Part shown: positions 24,962-34,703 of the stretch, piece by piece
Position numbering within the stretch: the stretch's first letter is position 1
Layout of the letters: each line of letters opens with the position of its first letter
Source: Winogradskyella haliclonae
GTDB taxonomy: Bacteria; Bacteroidota; Bacteroidia; Flavobacteriales; Flavobacteriaceae
Assembly (NCBI RefSeq): GCF_014635865.1
Contig: NZ_BMDQ01000003.1
Location: 62,001 to 126,000, forward strand
DNA: 64,000 nt
Direction of reading: 5' to 3'
Position numbers and translations under genes: made by a program
Notes under the pieces: model-generated
Database searches by the model: none
Seen by the model: the letters and a program-made list of their open reading frames with translations, nothing else
Told to the model about the DNA's origin: nothing

Positions 24962-27121
24962 ATGGGAGAAGAAAAACGTAAAAAAAAGTGGATTAAAACA
25001 CTTCAGTTTTTAGCCGCTTACCTAGTTGCTGCATGGACATTTTTACAATTTATTGATTGGATATTAAATCGCTACGATATATCTCCAAATTGGGTCGACC
25101 TTCTATTATGGATCTTTGTAGGTGTTATCCCTTCAGTTCTTATATATTTTTATAATCAGGACAGAATTAATAGTGGAATTTTAAAGCTTAGAGAAAAAAT
25201 TATTTTTCCACTTAACTTTATTTTACTTGGTATAATAACCTATTTTGGATTTGGCAGTAGTGATCTTGGTGCCACCACCAAAGAAATCAGTTATACTAAT
25301 GACGAAGGAAATTTAGCCACTCAGCTTATCACTAAAGAAGAATTTAGAATAGGACTACCCATATATGAGTTTGAGCCAAAAGTCAAGGACACTGCAAATA
25401 TTTGGTTAAAAGAAGGAATACAAGAATTACTTTATCAAGACTTATTACAAGATAAAACGCTTTCGGTGTTTACTTCAGACTCCGAAGGAACCGTAAACAA
25501 AGTTACTGAATCAAGAATCTTTAATGATTACTATGTAGACGGCACCTATGAAATCGTCGGAGATACATACAAAGTAACCCCTAAAGTAAGAAATGCAAAA
25601 AGTGGCAAAGTACTCTCAGAAAAAACTTTTGAAGGTGATAATTTATTGAATCTTTTAGATGATGCTAGTGTTTTTATCAAAAGTAACCTGGGTATTACGG
25701 AAGTAAAGAGAGATTCTTATATTGACTTAAACCTCAGTGAGTTTTATAGTAATTCTCTAGATGCAATAAAAGAGCATATTAATAGAAATTATCATAAAGC
25801 CCAAGAACTTGATCCTAAATTTGCCATATCATATTTTGAAAATGCCCAACGAAGTATACGTTATAGTTTTGGTGAAGAAGGCGAAAAAAAATTGATTAAT
25901 CAAGCCTACAAATACAGTGGAAAACTCCCTTTGCAGCGTCAGCTACAAATAAGAATTTTAAGACATATTGCTTACGAAGAATGGGAGATGGCTGAGAAAT
26001 TATTGAAGCTTCAATTAGAAATAGACCCTAGTGACGAAATATACAATAGACTATTATATGCGGTTTATGGTGAAACAAAACAGATTGAAGCCTATGCAAA
26101 ATACTCTGAAGAGCGTTTTAATAAAAACAGAAGCATTGATAATGGTTCAAATTTACTAAACGCTAGCTTAGTGGCAGGAAACTATGATGAAGTTATTAAA
26201 GCTATTAAAAACCTAGAAGTAGTTCAGCCAAATAACCAAGGCTTGTCTTCTTTTAAAATTAGACCTTATCTGCTTAAGGGTGATATAGAAGCTGCTAAAA
26301 AAACCCAAGAACGCACTAAACTTCTCAATCCAGATTGGAAAAATTTCACAACACCGGTAGATTCTGTTATAAGTTATTTAGATAATAACCAAGTCACCAA
26401 TAAACGTTTAGAACAATTTGTTGGTAAATATCGTTCCCAAATCACTGAACAAGAATATGAGTATTGGATTGATAATAACAAAATATTGTCTTATGTCTCT
26501 AATCAAGAACTAGGTGCGCCAATTCTAGCTTCAGATAATAAATTAATGTTAGGAAGTTACATTTACCGTACCATTGTAATTAATGAATTTTTGACTAGCG
26601 AAACAGGAGGTTTTTATGCTACTGTAAATACCGAATACAACTATAACACTACAAATGTTTACTATTATTGGAAATATGATGATACAATTAAAAGTGCTGA
26701 AGACGCATTAAATACAGGGGACTATGAAAACGCCGAAAAATTATATAAAACAGCTATAGAAAAATATCCTGAACACTATTTTTTAAAGTTAGCATTACAA
26801 CATATAGAATACGTAAAACAAAAGCCTGAGGAAGAAATTTTAGTCCAATATTCAAATATTATAGGTAGTTATGGCAATGCAAGGCAATTTTGGATAGAAG
26901 ATAATAAACTGTATTATGAACGTCCAGGTAATACAAAATTACACTTATACCCAATCTCAGAGGATAAGTACATTTCTTTATCTAGATACGGTAACCAATA
27001 TGCCTTTGAAACTACTCAAGAAGGCAAAGAAGCTTCAGCAGTCTACAGCTATGAAAATAAAACTAAGACTTGGGAAAAATTAATGCAAAACAATAACTAC
27101 TTATTAAAAGACAAATATTAA
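24962..27121 (+). CDS. Membrane protein with TolB/FlgO-like and TPR domains
   Basis: A 719-residue protein with three membrane helices near residues 11-30, 42-62 and 78-97, then a segment reminiscent of TolB N-terminal/FlgO domains (IWLKEGIQELLYQDLLQDKTLSV ... YYVDGTYEIVGDTYKVTPKV, about 130-225), several TPR-type helical repeats (about 260-640) and a C-terminal beta part resembling a DUF3471-like tail. The same TM-TolB-TPR body occurs behind winged-helix or adenylate cyclase domains in other bacteria, but here there is no DNA-binding or cyclase domain. It is likely a membrane scaffold or sensor; function unknown. It ends one base before comM. Confidence 0.72.
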   Translation: MGEEKRKKKWIKTLQFLAAYLVAAWTFLQFIDWILNRYDISPNWVDLLLWIFVGVIPSVLIYFYNQDRINSGILKLREKIIFPLNFILLGIITYFGFGSSDLGATTKEISYTNDEGNLATQLITKEEFRIGLPIYEFEPKVKDTANIWLKEGIQELLYQDLLQDKTLSVFTSDSEGTVNKVTESRIFNDYYVDGTYEIVGDTYKVTPKVRNAKSGKVLSEKTFEGDNLLNLLDDASVFIKSNLGITEVKRDSYIDLNLSEFYSNSLDAIKEHINRNYHKAQELDPKFAISYFENAQRSIRYSFGEEGEKKLINQAYKYSGKLPLQRQLQIRILRHIAYEEWEMAEKLLKLQLEIDPSDEIYNRLLYAVYGETKQIEAYAKYSEERFNKNRSIDNGSNLLNASLVAGNYDEVIKAIKNLEVVQPNNQGLSSFKIRPYLLKGDIEAAKKTQERTKLLNPDWKNFTTPVDSVISYLDNNQVTNKRLEQFVGKYRSQITEQEYEYWIDNNKILSYVSNQELGAPILASDNKLMLGSYIYRTIVINEFLTSETGGFYATVNTEYNYNTTNVYYYWKYDDTIKSAEDALNTGDYENAEKLYKTAIEKYPEHYFLKLALQHIEYVKQKPEEEILVQYSNIIGSYGNARQFWIEDNKLYYERPGNTKLHLYPISEDKYISLSRYGNQYAFETTQEGKEASAVYSYENKTKTWEKLMQNNNYLLKDKY

Positions 27122-28660
27122 CTACCCCAACCAACCGTCTCTATCCAAACTCCTGTATTGTATAGCTTCGCTAATATGAGTTCCATTTACATCTTTAGAA
27201 CCCTCTAAATCGGCAATAGTGCGTGATACTTTTAAGATTCTATCGTAAGCTCTTGCAGACAAATTTAAACGCTCCATAGCAGATTTTAAAAGTTCTAGTG
27301 AAGTTTCATCCAGCTTACAATACTCTCGAATTTGTTTGGTATTCATCTGAGCATTATAATGCACATTTTCTAAATCTTTGAAGCGTTTTGTCTGAATTTC
27401 GCGAGCAACAGTAACGCGTTTCCGTATATCAACTGAAGATTCTCCTTTTCGTTCATCGGATAGCTTCTCAAAAGGGACAGGCGTTACTTCGATATGAATA
27501 TCTATACGATCTAATAATGGTCCTGAGATTTTACCCATATAACGTTGCATTTCAGCTGGAGATGATGTTACAGGTGCATCTGGGTCGTTAAAATAACCAC
27601 TAGGGCTTGGATTCATGCTAGCTACCAGCATAAATGAACTTGGATAGGTCACCGTAAACTTAGCTCTAGAAATAGTTACTTCTCTATCTTCCAAAGGTTG
27701 ACGCATCACCTCTAAAACCTCACGTTTAAACTCTGGTAATTCGTCTAAAAACAATACACCATTATGAGATAATGATATTTCACCTGGTTGTGGATAACTT
27801 CCACCTCCAACAAGCGCAACATTTGATATCGTATGGTGTGGTGAACGAAACGGTCTTTGTGCCATTAATCCAGCATGTGCTTTTACACGCCCAACAACGG
27901 AATGTATTTTAGTAGTTTCAAGTGCTTCATGTAAAGTCATTGGTGGCAAAATACTTGGCAGTCGTTTTGCTAACATGGTTTTCCCTGAACCTGGTGGACC
28001 AATTAAAATAATGTTATGACCACCAGCCGCGGCAATTTCCATACAACGTTTAATACTTTCTTGACCTTTGACATCCGCAAAATCAAATTCTGGAAAGTTA
28101 AGACTTTTATAAAATTCTTCACGAGTATCAATTATGGTTTGCGGAAGTTGCTCGTCTTTATCAAAATAATTTATGACTTGGGTAATGTTATCAACCCCAA
28201 AGACTTTTAAATCATTAACAATAGCAGCTTCTTTTGCATTCTGATTGGGCAAAATAAAACCTTTAAAACCTTCTTCTCTTGCTTTTACAGCAATTGGCAA
28301 AGCACCTTTTATAGGTTGTAGAGAGCCATCTAGAGACAATTCGCCCATAATAAGGTAATCTTCTAAATCATCTACCTTAATTTGTCCTGAAGCAGATAGA
28401 ATACCAATGGCTAAAGTGAGGTCGTAAGCCGAGCCTTCTTTACGCAAATCGGCCGGTGCCATGTTTATGGTAATCTTTTTACCTGGAATTCGAAAACCAT
28501 TATTTTGTAATGCCGCCGCAATACGATAATTACTTTCTTTTATGGCATTATCTGGTAAGCCTACTAAGTGATACCCAACACCTTTATCTACATTTACCTC
28601 AACAGTAATGGTTGAAGCTTCAACACCAAAAACGGCAGAGGCGAAAACTTTTTTAAGCAT
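27122..28660 (-). CDS. comM: YifB/ComM family Mg-chelatase-like AAA ATPase
   Basis: A 512-residue protein with an N-terminal Lon-protease-like/ChlI domain (KKVFASAVFGVEASTITVEV, residues 1-175) and an AAA+ module: Walker A IGPPGSGKTMLAKRLPSILP near 215-235, Walker B VLFLDELPEF, the arginine-finger region and a C-terminal Mg-chelatase helical domain (LSARAYDRILKVSRTIADL). In Vibrio, ComM is a hexameric helicase promoting branch migration during natural transformation; homologues are widespread in non-competent bacteria. No other competence gene is in the window. A dispersed inverted repeat lies between this gene and the YheT gene. Confidence 0.93.
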   Translation of the reverse strand: MLKKVFASAVFGVEASTITVEVNVDKGVGYHLVGLPDNAIKESNYRIAAALQNNGFRIPGKKITINMAPADLRKEGSAYDLTLAIGILSASGQIKVDDLEDYLIMGELSLDGSLQPIKGALPIAVKAREEGFKGFILPNQNAKEAAIVNDLKVFGVDNITQVINYFDKDEQLPQTIIDTREEFYKSLNFPEFDFADVKGQESIKRCMEIAAAGGHNIILIGPPGSGKTMLAKRLPSILPPMTLHEALETTKIHSVVGRVKAHAGLMAQRPFRSPHHTISNVALVGGGSYPQPGEISLSHNGVLFLDELPEFKREVLEVMRQPLEDREVTISRAKFTVTYPSSFMLVASMNPSPSGYFNDPDAPVTSSPAEMQRYMGKISGPLLDRIDIHIEVTPVPFEKLSDERKGESSVDIRKRVTVAREIQTKRFKDLENVHYNAQMNTKQIREYCKLDETSLELLKSAMERLNLSARAYDRILKVSRTIADLEGSKDVNGTHISEAIQYRSLDRDGWLG

Positions 28661-28724
28661 AGAATTAATTTGTATTAAAACTATGAAAGAATTTTCACTA
28701 AAACAAAGCCCTTAAATATGATGA

Positions 28725-28773
28725 GATCCTGAAACAACACTTCGACAAGCTATGTGCAGCGGTTTAGAATGAC
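28725..28773. repeat. Dispersed inverted-repeat element, copy 1
   Basis: About 49 bases starting GATCCTGAAACAACACTT and ending GCGGTTTAGAATGAC. The outer ends are imperfectly complementary (CTGAAAC against GTTTAG) with an inner CAC/GTG pairing. It is clearly related in sequence to the element at 46604-46650, and its ends to the short copy in tilS (33732). It is located between the YheT and comM genes. Confidence 0.7.
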
Positions 28774-28777
28774 AAAA

Positions 28778-29737
28778 TCAGATACTATTCACAAACTCTA
28801 AAGCTTTTTTTTCGTTGTAGTAAAATTCCCCTTTTTGTATGAACCCTACATGTCCTCCGTATTTGGGCATTTCTAAATACAAATTAGGATTTGCTTTAGC
28901 TTCTTTTACGGGAAAACAACCTGAGGACAAAAACGAATCATTCAGCGCATTAATTAACAAGGAAGGCACTTTAATATTAGGCAAAAACTGTAAACTACTC
29001 GCCTTTTCATAATAATCATAAGCGTCTTTGTAACCATGTGCTTTTGAGGTATACACATGGTCAAAATCGATTAGGGTTTTAATAGACTTATAATCATCTA
29101 TAGAGATCTTATTAGGAAACTGCTCTAACTTAGGCTTCAGCTTTTGCTTTAAATGGTCTAAAAATCGGATGGCATATGCTCTGTTTTTTAAGCTTAATAA
29201 TTCGTCACAAGACCCTTTTAAATCGCAAGGCGAAGACACTGCTATTACCGCTTTTATTTGCTTGGGCACTTCACGTTCTTCTCCGATATATTTTAAAGCC
29301 ATATTAGCGCCAAGACTTATACCTTTTATATAAATCTCGTCGTACTTCCCTGTAGAAATAATATGGTTTATTACAGCCTCTAAATCTTCTGTAGCACCAG
29401 AATGATAACTACGATACAACAAATTAGGTTCACCACTGCAACCTCTAAAATTCACTGCACAAGCATCAATCCCATTTTGGTTAAATAGTTTAGCAGCTCC
29501 AGTTAAGTATGGGCGTTGCGCATGACCTTCAAGTCCGTGAAGTAAAATGATGACTTTATTAGATTCTTTCTCAGTATAACTCCAATCCAAATCCAAAAAA
29601 TCAGTATCTGGTAGTGCAATCCGTTCACGAGTTTGATGAACGCCTTTTACTTTTCTAGCTAAACCAGAAAAAACTGTAGATACAAAACCACTCTTCGCCC
29701 AAAAGAGTGGTTTATAGCTTGATTCTATAATTGGCAT
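28778..29737 (-). CDS. YheT-family alpha/beta hydrolase
   Basis: A 319-residue hydrolase. Family segments are YKPLFWAKSGFVSTVFSGLAR at the start, ILLHGLEGHAQRPYL (oxyanion region), VNFRGCSGEPN, the nucleophile elbow GISLGANMALKY with S141, and HVYTSKAHGYKDAYDYYEKAS typical of YheT. The likely Asp lies in LINALNDSFL and the His in KYGGHVGFI near the C-terminus. YheT proteins are predicted esterases or lipases of unknown substrate. It lies 11 bases downstream of the CocE-type gene on the same strand and may share its transcript. Confidence 0.9.
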   Translation of the reverse strand: MPIIESSYKPLFWAKSGFVSTVFSGLARKVKGVHQTRERIALPDTDFLDLDWSYTEKESNKVIILLHGLEGHAQRPYLTGAAKLFNQNGIDACAVNFRGCSGEPNLLYRSYHSGATEDLEAVINHIISTGKYDEIYIKGISLGANMALKYIGEEREVPKQIKAVIAVSSPCDLKGSCDELLSLKNRAYAIRFLDHLKQKLKPKLEQFPNKISIDDYKSIKTLIDFDHVYTSKAHGYKDAYDYYEKASSLQFLPNIKVPSLLINALNDSFLSSGCFPVKEAKANPNLYLEMPKYGGHVGFIQKGEFYYNEKKALEFVNSI

Positions 29738-29748
29738 TTAAGCTTGTA

Positions 29749-31647
29749 CTATTTCAAGATTGTAAATTCTATTGAAGAGTCATTATACACTTTATGTGTT
29801 TGTGCTTTAAAGTCTTCATCTTTAGCCTTAAAGATATTATCTACATAGGTTTGTGGATTAGCATCTATATATGGAAAAAATGTGCTCTGCACTTGTACTT
29901 GAATCTTATGACCTTTTTTAAATGTATGAAACACATCTTGCAGCTTTAAATTAACAGCAGTCTTTTGGTTAGGCACAAAAGGTTCTGGGTTTGTCATACT
30001 ATTTCTAAAGCGCCCTCTTATAACTTCACTACGCACTAGCATGTGGTAGTTACTTAATTTTAAATGGTCTTGCACATCTTCTGTATTCTCAGTATCTGCT
30101 GGGAAAACATCAATAATTTTTACAATCCAATCGGCTGCTGTTCCTGTTGTAGACACATTGAGTTTAGATAAAATATCGCCTGCAAGCGTGATATCATTTT
30201 CTAAAACTTCAGTTTCAAAAGTCAATACATCTGGACGTCGCGATGCAAAACGCTGGTCATCAGTCATAAATTTACGTGGTGTAAATACCACTTTAATATC
30301 TTCAGAATAAGGTACCGGTTTTTTTGGGTCACTCACAAAATCTGATGTTGCAATATTTCGTGTTGCTTGCTTAGTTAAACGCTCGTTCGGTTGTAACCAA
30401 TAGCTCTCCTTAGTCGCATTCTCTGGTGGCCATTTTACGAATGATTGCCATTCTTTCTTTCCGGTATCAAACATTTGTGCTTCTGGCAAACCTGTTTCGC
30501 CATTAGCTTCACCCTTTAGAAAATGGTTAAAGAATTTTGTTTCAATCTCTTTCTGAAAATAATCTGAAAGATTATCTCCAAAATGTACATTGCCAATCAC
30601 TTGTCTTTCACTCGTTCTTGCCCAATCGCCATGACTCCATGGCCCAAAGACAACCGTATTATAGTTATCACTATTAGCTTCAATACTCTTATATGTATTA
30701 TATGGCCCATATAAATCTTCTGCATCAAATTGTCCACCTACAATCATTGTTGCTGGCTTGATATCTTTTAAATGCTGAATAATTCCTCGGCTCTGCCAAA
30801 ACTCATCATAAGTAACATGCTCTTCTAATTGCGTCATAAACACATTGTCCTCACCGTAATAATCATCTAACTTACTTAACGGCATATGATCTAAAAAGAA
30901 CTGGTACTGATCCTCTGTTTCTATATCAGGGAAACTATACCAAGCTTCTTTCGTTGGTGTGTCTTTCATATACCCAAACACCGACGTTGCTCTCCAATAA
31001 CTCAACAAATAGGCGCCATTATGAATAAAATCATCAAAGAAAAAGTCTCCAATACAAGCTTGTGGGGACACTGCTTTTAACGCTGGATGCGAATCTAAAA
31101 GAGAGTATGTGGCGTAAAAACCTGGATAAGATATACCATAAGTCCCAACATTTCCATTGTTATTTTCCACATTATTAACTAACCATTCAATAGTATCATA
31201 GGTATCACTAGCTTCGTCAAATTGTGTCCCAGTTTTATTAGGTATATATGCACGCATATTATCGTAAACACCTTCACTATTCCAACGACCACGTACATCT
31301 TGATATACCATAATATTACCTTCTTCCATGAGGTACTTATTTGGTCCCAGCTTTGATTTATACTCGTTTTCACCATAAGGTCTACAACTGTATGGCGTAC
31401 GCATCATTAAAATCGGATAGGTTTTAGAAGTATCTTTTGGACTATAGATTGTAGTATGTAATTTGATGCCGTCACGCATCTCTATCATTACTTCCTTTTT
31501 ATTGTAATGGTCTTTGGCATAAGTGTCATCAGAAATACTGACTTTATTTGATGCCGTTTCGGCTTCAGTTAAATTAATGTCTTTTGTGTCTTTACAAGCT
31601 ATCACAGAGATTGAAAACACAGCTACAAGAAAAATTCTTTTAATCAT
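29749..31647 (-). CDS. CocE/NonD family acyl hydrolase (peptidase S15 type), lipoprotein
   Basis: A 632-residue lipoprotein: the signal MIKRIFLVAVFSISVIAC ends in Cys 18. The catalytic domain has VYQDVRGRWNSEG, nucleophile S173 in YGISYPG, the Asp region VGGQFDAEDLYG and the His in FGPWSHGDWAR. The C-terminal jelly-roll (about 420-630) includes VRSEVIRGRFRNS, typical of X-Pro dipeptidyl peptidase and glutaryl-7-ACA acylase relatives. Substrates may be peptides or esters at the cell surface. An in-frame extension to 31725 exists but puts 26 polar residues before the signal peptide, so the ATG at 31647 is chosen. Confidence 0.92.
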   Translation of the reverse strand: MIKRIFLVAVFSISVIACKDTKDINLTEAETASNKVSISDDTYAKDHYNKKEVMIEMRDGIKLHTTIYSPKDTSKTYPILMMRTPYSCRPYGENEYKSKLGPNKYLMEEGNIMVYQDVRGRWNSEGVYDNMRAYIPNKTGTQFDEASDTYDTIEWLVNNVENNNGNVGTYGISYPGFYATYSLLDSHPALKAVSPQACIGDFFFDDFIHNGAYLLSYWRATSVFGYMKDTPTKEAWYSFPDIETEDQYQFFLDHMPLSKLDDYYGEDNVFMTQLEEHVTYDEFWQSRGIIQHLKDIKPATMIVGGQFDAEDLYGPYNTYKSIEANSDNYNTVVFGPWSHGDWARTSERQVIGNVHFGDNLSDYFQKEIETKFFNHFLKGEANGETGLPEAQMFDTGKKEWQSFVKWPPENATKESYWLQPNERLTKQATRNIATSDFVSDPKKPVPYSEDIKVVFTPRKFMTDDQRFASRRPDVLTFETEVLENDITLAGDILSKLNVSTTGTAADWIVKIIDVFPADTENTEDVQDHLKLSNYHMLVRSEVIRGRFRNSMTNPEPFVPNQKTAVNLKLQDVFHTFKKGHKIQVQVQSTFFPYIDANPQTYVDNIFKAKDEDFKAQTHKVYNDSSIEFTILK

Positions 31648-31748
31648 TGTGGTTGGTGATTTTGAATTAAAGCCTAAAGATAATTTTTTAGAACTATAAA
31701 AGTTTGAATGAAATGTTAAGGTCATTGAACTTTTATAGACCTTTAAAT

Positions 31749-33377
31749 CTAAAGCTTATTAGCTTCTAAAGATGTGAACTGAAAGGAATTCCCATCAAAC
31801 AAGCCTTTGTCTCCCAATTTTAATGACGGAATAACAAGCAATGCCATGAAAGATAAACTCATATAAGGCGCGTGTAGTTTACTTCCTAAATCTTTAGCCA
31901 TTTTATCCAGTTCAGAGTATTGCTTCCCAATAGTTTTGGCATTTTGGTCACTCATAATTCCCGCTACAGGAAGTGGCACTACGCTTTCAGAATTATCTGA
32001 AACAGCGCAAATACCACCTTTATGCTCTATCAATAAATTTACCGCTTTACAGATAGCTTCGTCAGAAACACCAACAGCAATGATGTTATGAGAATCGTGA
32101 CCTACAGAAGAAGCAATAGCACCTTCTTTTAACCCAAAGTTTTTGATAAATGCTATAGATGGTTTTTCATTTTGATAACGATTAACCACGGTCATCTTTA
32201 AAATATCAGTTTCTGTATTAGAGACAAGATTTCCATTTTCTATTTTAGTTTCACTGATAACTTCATTAGTAACTAACTCTCCATCTAAACATTCAATAAC
32301 TCTAATTTTCGCTGCATTAGATTGAAATTCGAAATCTGAAATAGTTTTCTTATTTGTATTAAAGTTATTTAGAATTTCGAAATCTACATGCTTTACTTTT
32401 GACTGTCCGTTATCAAATACCAACTTACCATTGATATAAGTTTGAAGCGTTTTAAAAGCCTTTAAATCCTCAATAACAATGCAATCTGCTGCATCACCAA
32501 CTTGAAGCAGGCCGACATCTAAATTATAGTGTTCGACTGGATTTATACAAGTTGCTTGCAATACCTTAAATACATCTATACCTTTTGCAACAGCTCGCTC
32601 AGCGAGTTGATTGATATGACCAAGTAATAAGTCGTCAGGATGTTTATCATCACTACAGAACATCATAGTCTTGAAATATTCAGGTAATAAATCAATCAAA
32701 GCATCAAAATTCTTCGCTGCGCTTCCTTCACGAATAATCACTTTCATACCTTTTTGAAGCTTTTCTAAAGCTTCATCATAAGAAAAACATTCGTGATCTG
32801 TGGAGATTCCAGCCAAAATGTATTTGTCTAAGTCCTCACAACGCAAACCAGGCGCATGACCATCAACCGGCTTATTAAAATATTTTGCCCATTCTATTTT
32901 TTTATGAACTTCTGCATCATCATAAATAACGCCAGGATAATTCATCATCTCCGCCAAATATTTAATATCTGGATGAGACAGTAACGTTTTTATGTCTTCA
33001 GAATCTATAACTGCTCCTGCTGATTCAAAAGGTGTTGCTGGCACACAACTTGGTGCGCCAAAATTGAACTTAAAAGGTGTTTTCTTGCCATTCTCTATCA
33101 TGAACTCCACACCTTTAACACCAAGCACATTGGCTATTTCATGAGGATCAGATACTGTTGCAACTGTACCATGTTTTACTGCTATTTTTGCAAACTCAGA
33201 TGGCACCAACATAGAACTCTCTATATGTATATGTGCATCTACAAAACCTGGAAGAATATAATGGTCCTCTTTACAGTCCTTTTCTATTATAGAACTAATC
33301 TTACCATTTTTAATAACGATTTCTCCTTTAAAGATTCTACGTTTAGGTATATCTACAATCTGTCCTCTTAATGTCAA
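31749..33377 (-). CDS. ade: Adenine deaminase
   Basis: A 542-residue amidohydrolase that converts adenine to hypoxanthine in purine salvage. The metal-binding [15 protein letters not shown] lies near residue 49. Other family marks are [43 protein letters not shown] and the C-terminal [22 protein letters not shown] with [15 protein letters not shown]. Length is normal for the bacterial Ade family. The first codon is TTG and overlaps the tilS stop (TTGA), so translation is coupled to tilS. No other purine gene is adjacent. Confidence 0.94.
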   Translation of the reverse strand: MTLRGQIVDIPKRRIFKGEIVIKNGKISSIIEKDCKEDHYILPGFVDAHIHIESSMLVPSEFAKIAVKHGTVATVSDPHEIANVLGVKGVEFMIENGKKTPFKFNFGAPSCVPATPFESAGAVIDSEDIKTLLSHPDIKYLAEMMNYPGVIYDDAEVHKKIEWAKYFNKPVDGHAPGLRCEDLDKYILAGISTDHECFSYDEALEKLQKGMKVIIREGSAAKNFDALIDLLPEYFKTMMFCSDDKHPDDLLLGHINQLAERAVAKGIDVFKVLQATCINPVEHYNLDVGLLQVGDAADCIVIEDLKAFKTLQTYINGKLVFDNGQSKVKHVDFEILNNFNTNKKTISDFEFQSNAAKIRVIECLDGELVTNEVISETKIENGNLVSNTETDILKMTVVNRYQNEKPSIAFIKNFGLKEGAIASSVGHDSHNIIAVGVSDEAICKAVNLLIEHKGGICAVSDNSESVVPLPVAGIMSDQNAKTIGKQYSELDKMAKDLGSKLHAPYMSLSFMALLVIPSLKLGDKGLFDGNSFQFTSLEANKL

Positions 33378-34687
33378 TTGAGTTCTATTTTTAAAATTTG
33401 TACTGTGCCTTCATCTACTTTAAATCGCTCATCTGTACGTTTACCAACGACCCAAACAATTTTATGATTAGAAGTTAAAACCCATGTGCCTTGTTTTTGA
33501 GAAGGTGTTAATTTTTCGTCCTTGAGGTACTTACTGACTTTTTTACTGCCACTCATACCGCTTGGACAAAACACATCACCTGTTTTCCATAGCCTTAATT
33601 CTAAAGAAAACTCTAGTTTATCCTTATCGATATAAATACTATTCTCCGAATTGTTTGAAGCTTCAGAAACGACTTCAAAAGTTAATATCCCTAATGAAGT
33701 ATCTATCGGTTTAAAATCGTTAATCAGAAGAGATTCTGAAACAAGTTCAGAATCGCAAGTATTGGTCAAAATGAGTAAATCTCGGTGCTTAGTGAGTTTA
33801 TGCGTATTAGATTGCACATACTTACCTGATTCAGCATCTAATAAGTTAACCACATCATTCCATCCTGTGAAGCCATAGTCTTTAAATATTTCAAAGAGAT
33901 AGGCTTTGGAATTATTTACCTTTTTAAATTCTGAAATCTTATAACTCACGCCACTTTCATCAATCTCTACAATGGCACGTTTTGCAACTGCATTAAGACT
34001 TTCTTCAATAATATCTGCTGTATCGTTTAGATTTTCTAAGGTATTCTGAAAACTATCTAACAACTGTGGATTAACTTCCTTAAGAATAGGCACTACTTCG
34101 TGACGCAATTTATTTCTTAAATATTTCCGAGAGGTATTGCTACTATCTTGGCGCCATTCAATATCATGCTCTCTTGCATAAGCTTCGATGGTTTCACGAG
34201 AAAATGGTAATAATGGACGTACTATATTATCGTTAATCATTGGGATTCCTGTCAAGCCATTAAGGCCAGTTCCACGAGTAAAATTGATAAGGAATGTTTC
34301 TAGGTTATCATCGGCATGATGTGCAGTTAAAACATAATCAAAGTCTAATTGCGCTCTTAAATCCTTAAACCAACCGTAACGCAACTCTCGAGCTGCCATT
34401 TGGATGGAACGCTTGTTGCTTTTTGCATACGCTTCGGTATCAAATCGCTGTACAAATGCTTCAACCTCTAATTTTTCTGCTAATTGTAATACAAAATCTT
34501 CATCAGCATAACTTTCCTTTCCACGGAGTGAAAAATTACAATGCGCCATAGCAAAACCCAAGCCTAAATTCTTACATAAATATGCCAATACCACACTATC
34601 AATTCCACCAGAAATTGCTATGATTAGCTTGCTTTCTTTTAAGAATGAAAGCTCATGATTAATATGTTGCTCAAAAGATTTTAACAC
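33374..34687 (-). CDS. tilS: tRNA(Ile)-lysidine synthetase
   Basis: TilS uses ATP and lysine to modify C34 of tRNA-Ile(CAU) to lysidine, an essential decoding step. The PP-loop SGGIDS is at residues 26-31, followed by [36 protein letters not shown] and a TilS C-terminal domain ([27 protein letters not shown]). The first codon is GTG. An unusual short stretch, D312-S319 (DSELVSES), is the translation of a perfect inverted repeat at 33732-33754 and looks like an inserted repeat tolerated in frame. It overlaps ade by four bases and lies 16 bases after pabB. Confidence 0.95.
   Translation of the reverse strand: MLKSFEQHINHELSFLKESKLIIAISGGIDSVVLAYLCKNLGLGFAMAHCNFSLRGKESYADEDFVLQLAEKLEVEAFVQRFDTEAYAKSNKRSIQMAARELRYGWFKDLRAQLDFDYVLTAHHADDNLETFLINFTRGTGLNGLTGIPMINDNIVRPLLPFSRETIEAYAREHDIEWRQDSSNTSRKYLRNKLRHEVVPILKEVNPQLLDSFQNTLENLNDTADIIEESLNAVAKRAIVEIDESGVSYKISEFKKVNNSKAYLFEIFKDYGFTGWNDVVNLLDAESGKYVQSNTHKLTKHRDLLILTNTCDSELVSESLLINDFKPIDTSLGILTFEVVSEASNNSENSIYIDKDKLEFSLELRLWKTGDVFCPSGMSGSKKVSKYLKDEKLTPSQKQGTWVLTSNHKIVWVVGKRTDERFKVDEGTVQILKIELN
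33732..33754. repeat. Short palindromic element inside tilS
   Basis: Arms GATTCTGAA (33732-33740) and TTCAGAATC (33746-33754) are perfectly complementary around the loop ACAAG. The arms match the outer ends of the intergenic elements at 46604 and, less exactly, 28725. It is read in frame as DSELVSES in TilS. Confidence 0.7.
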
Positions 34688-34703
34688 CTGCCAAAGTTAT
34701 CGA

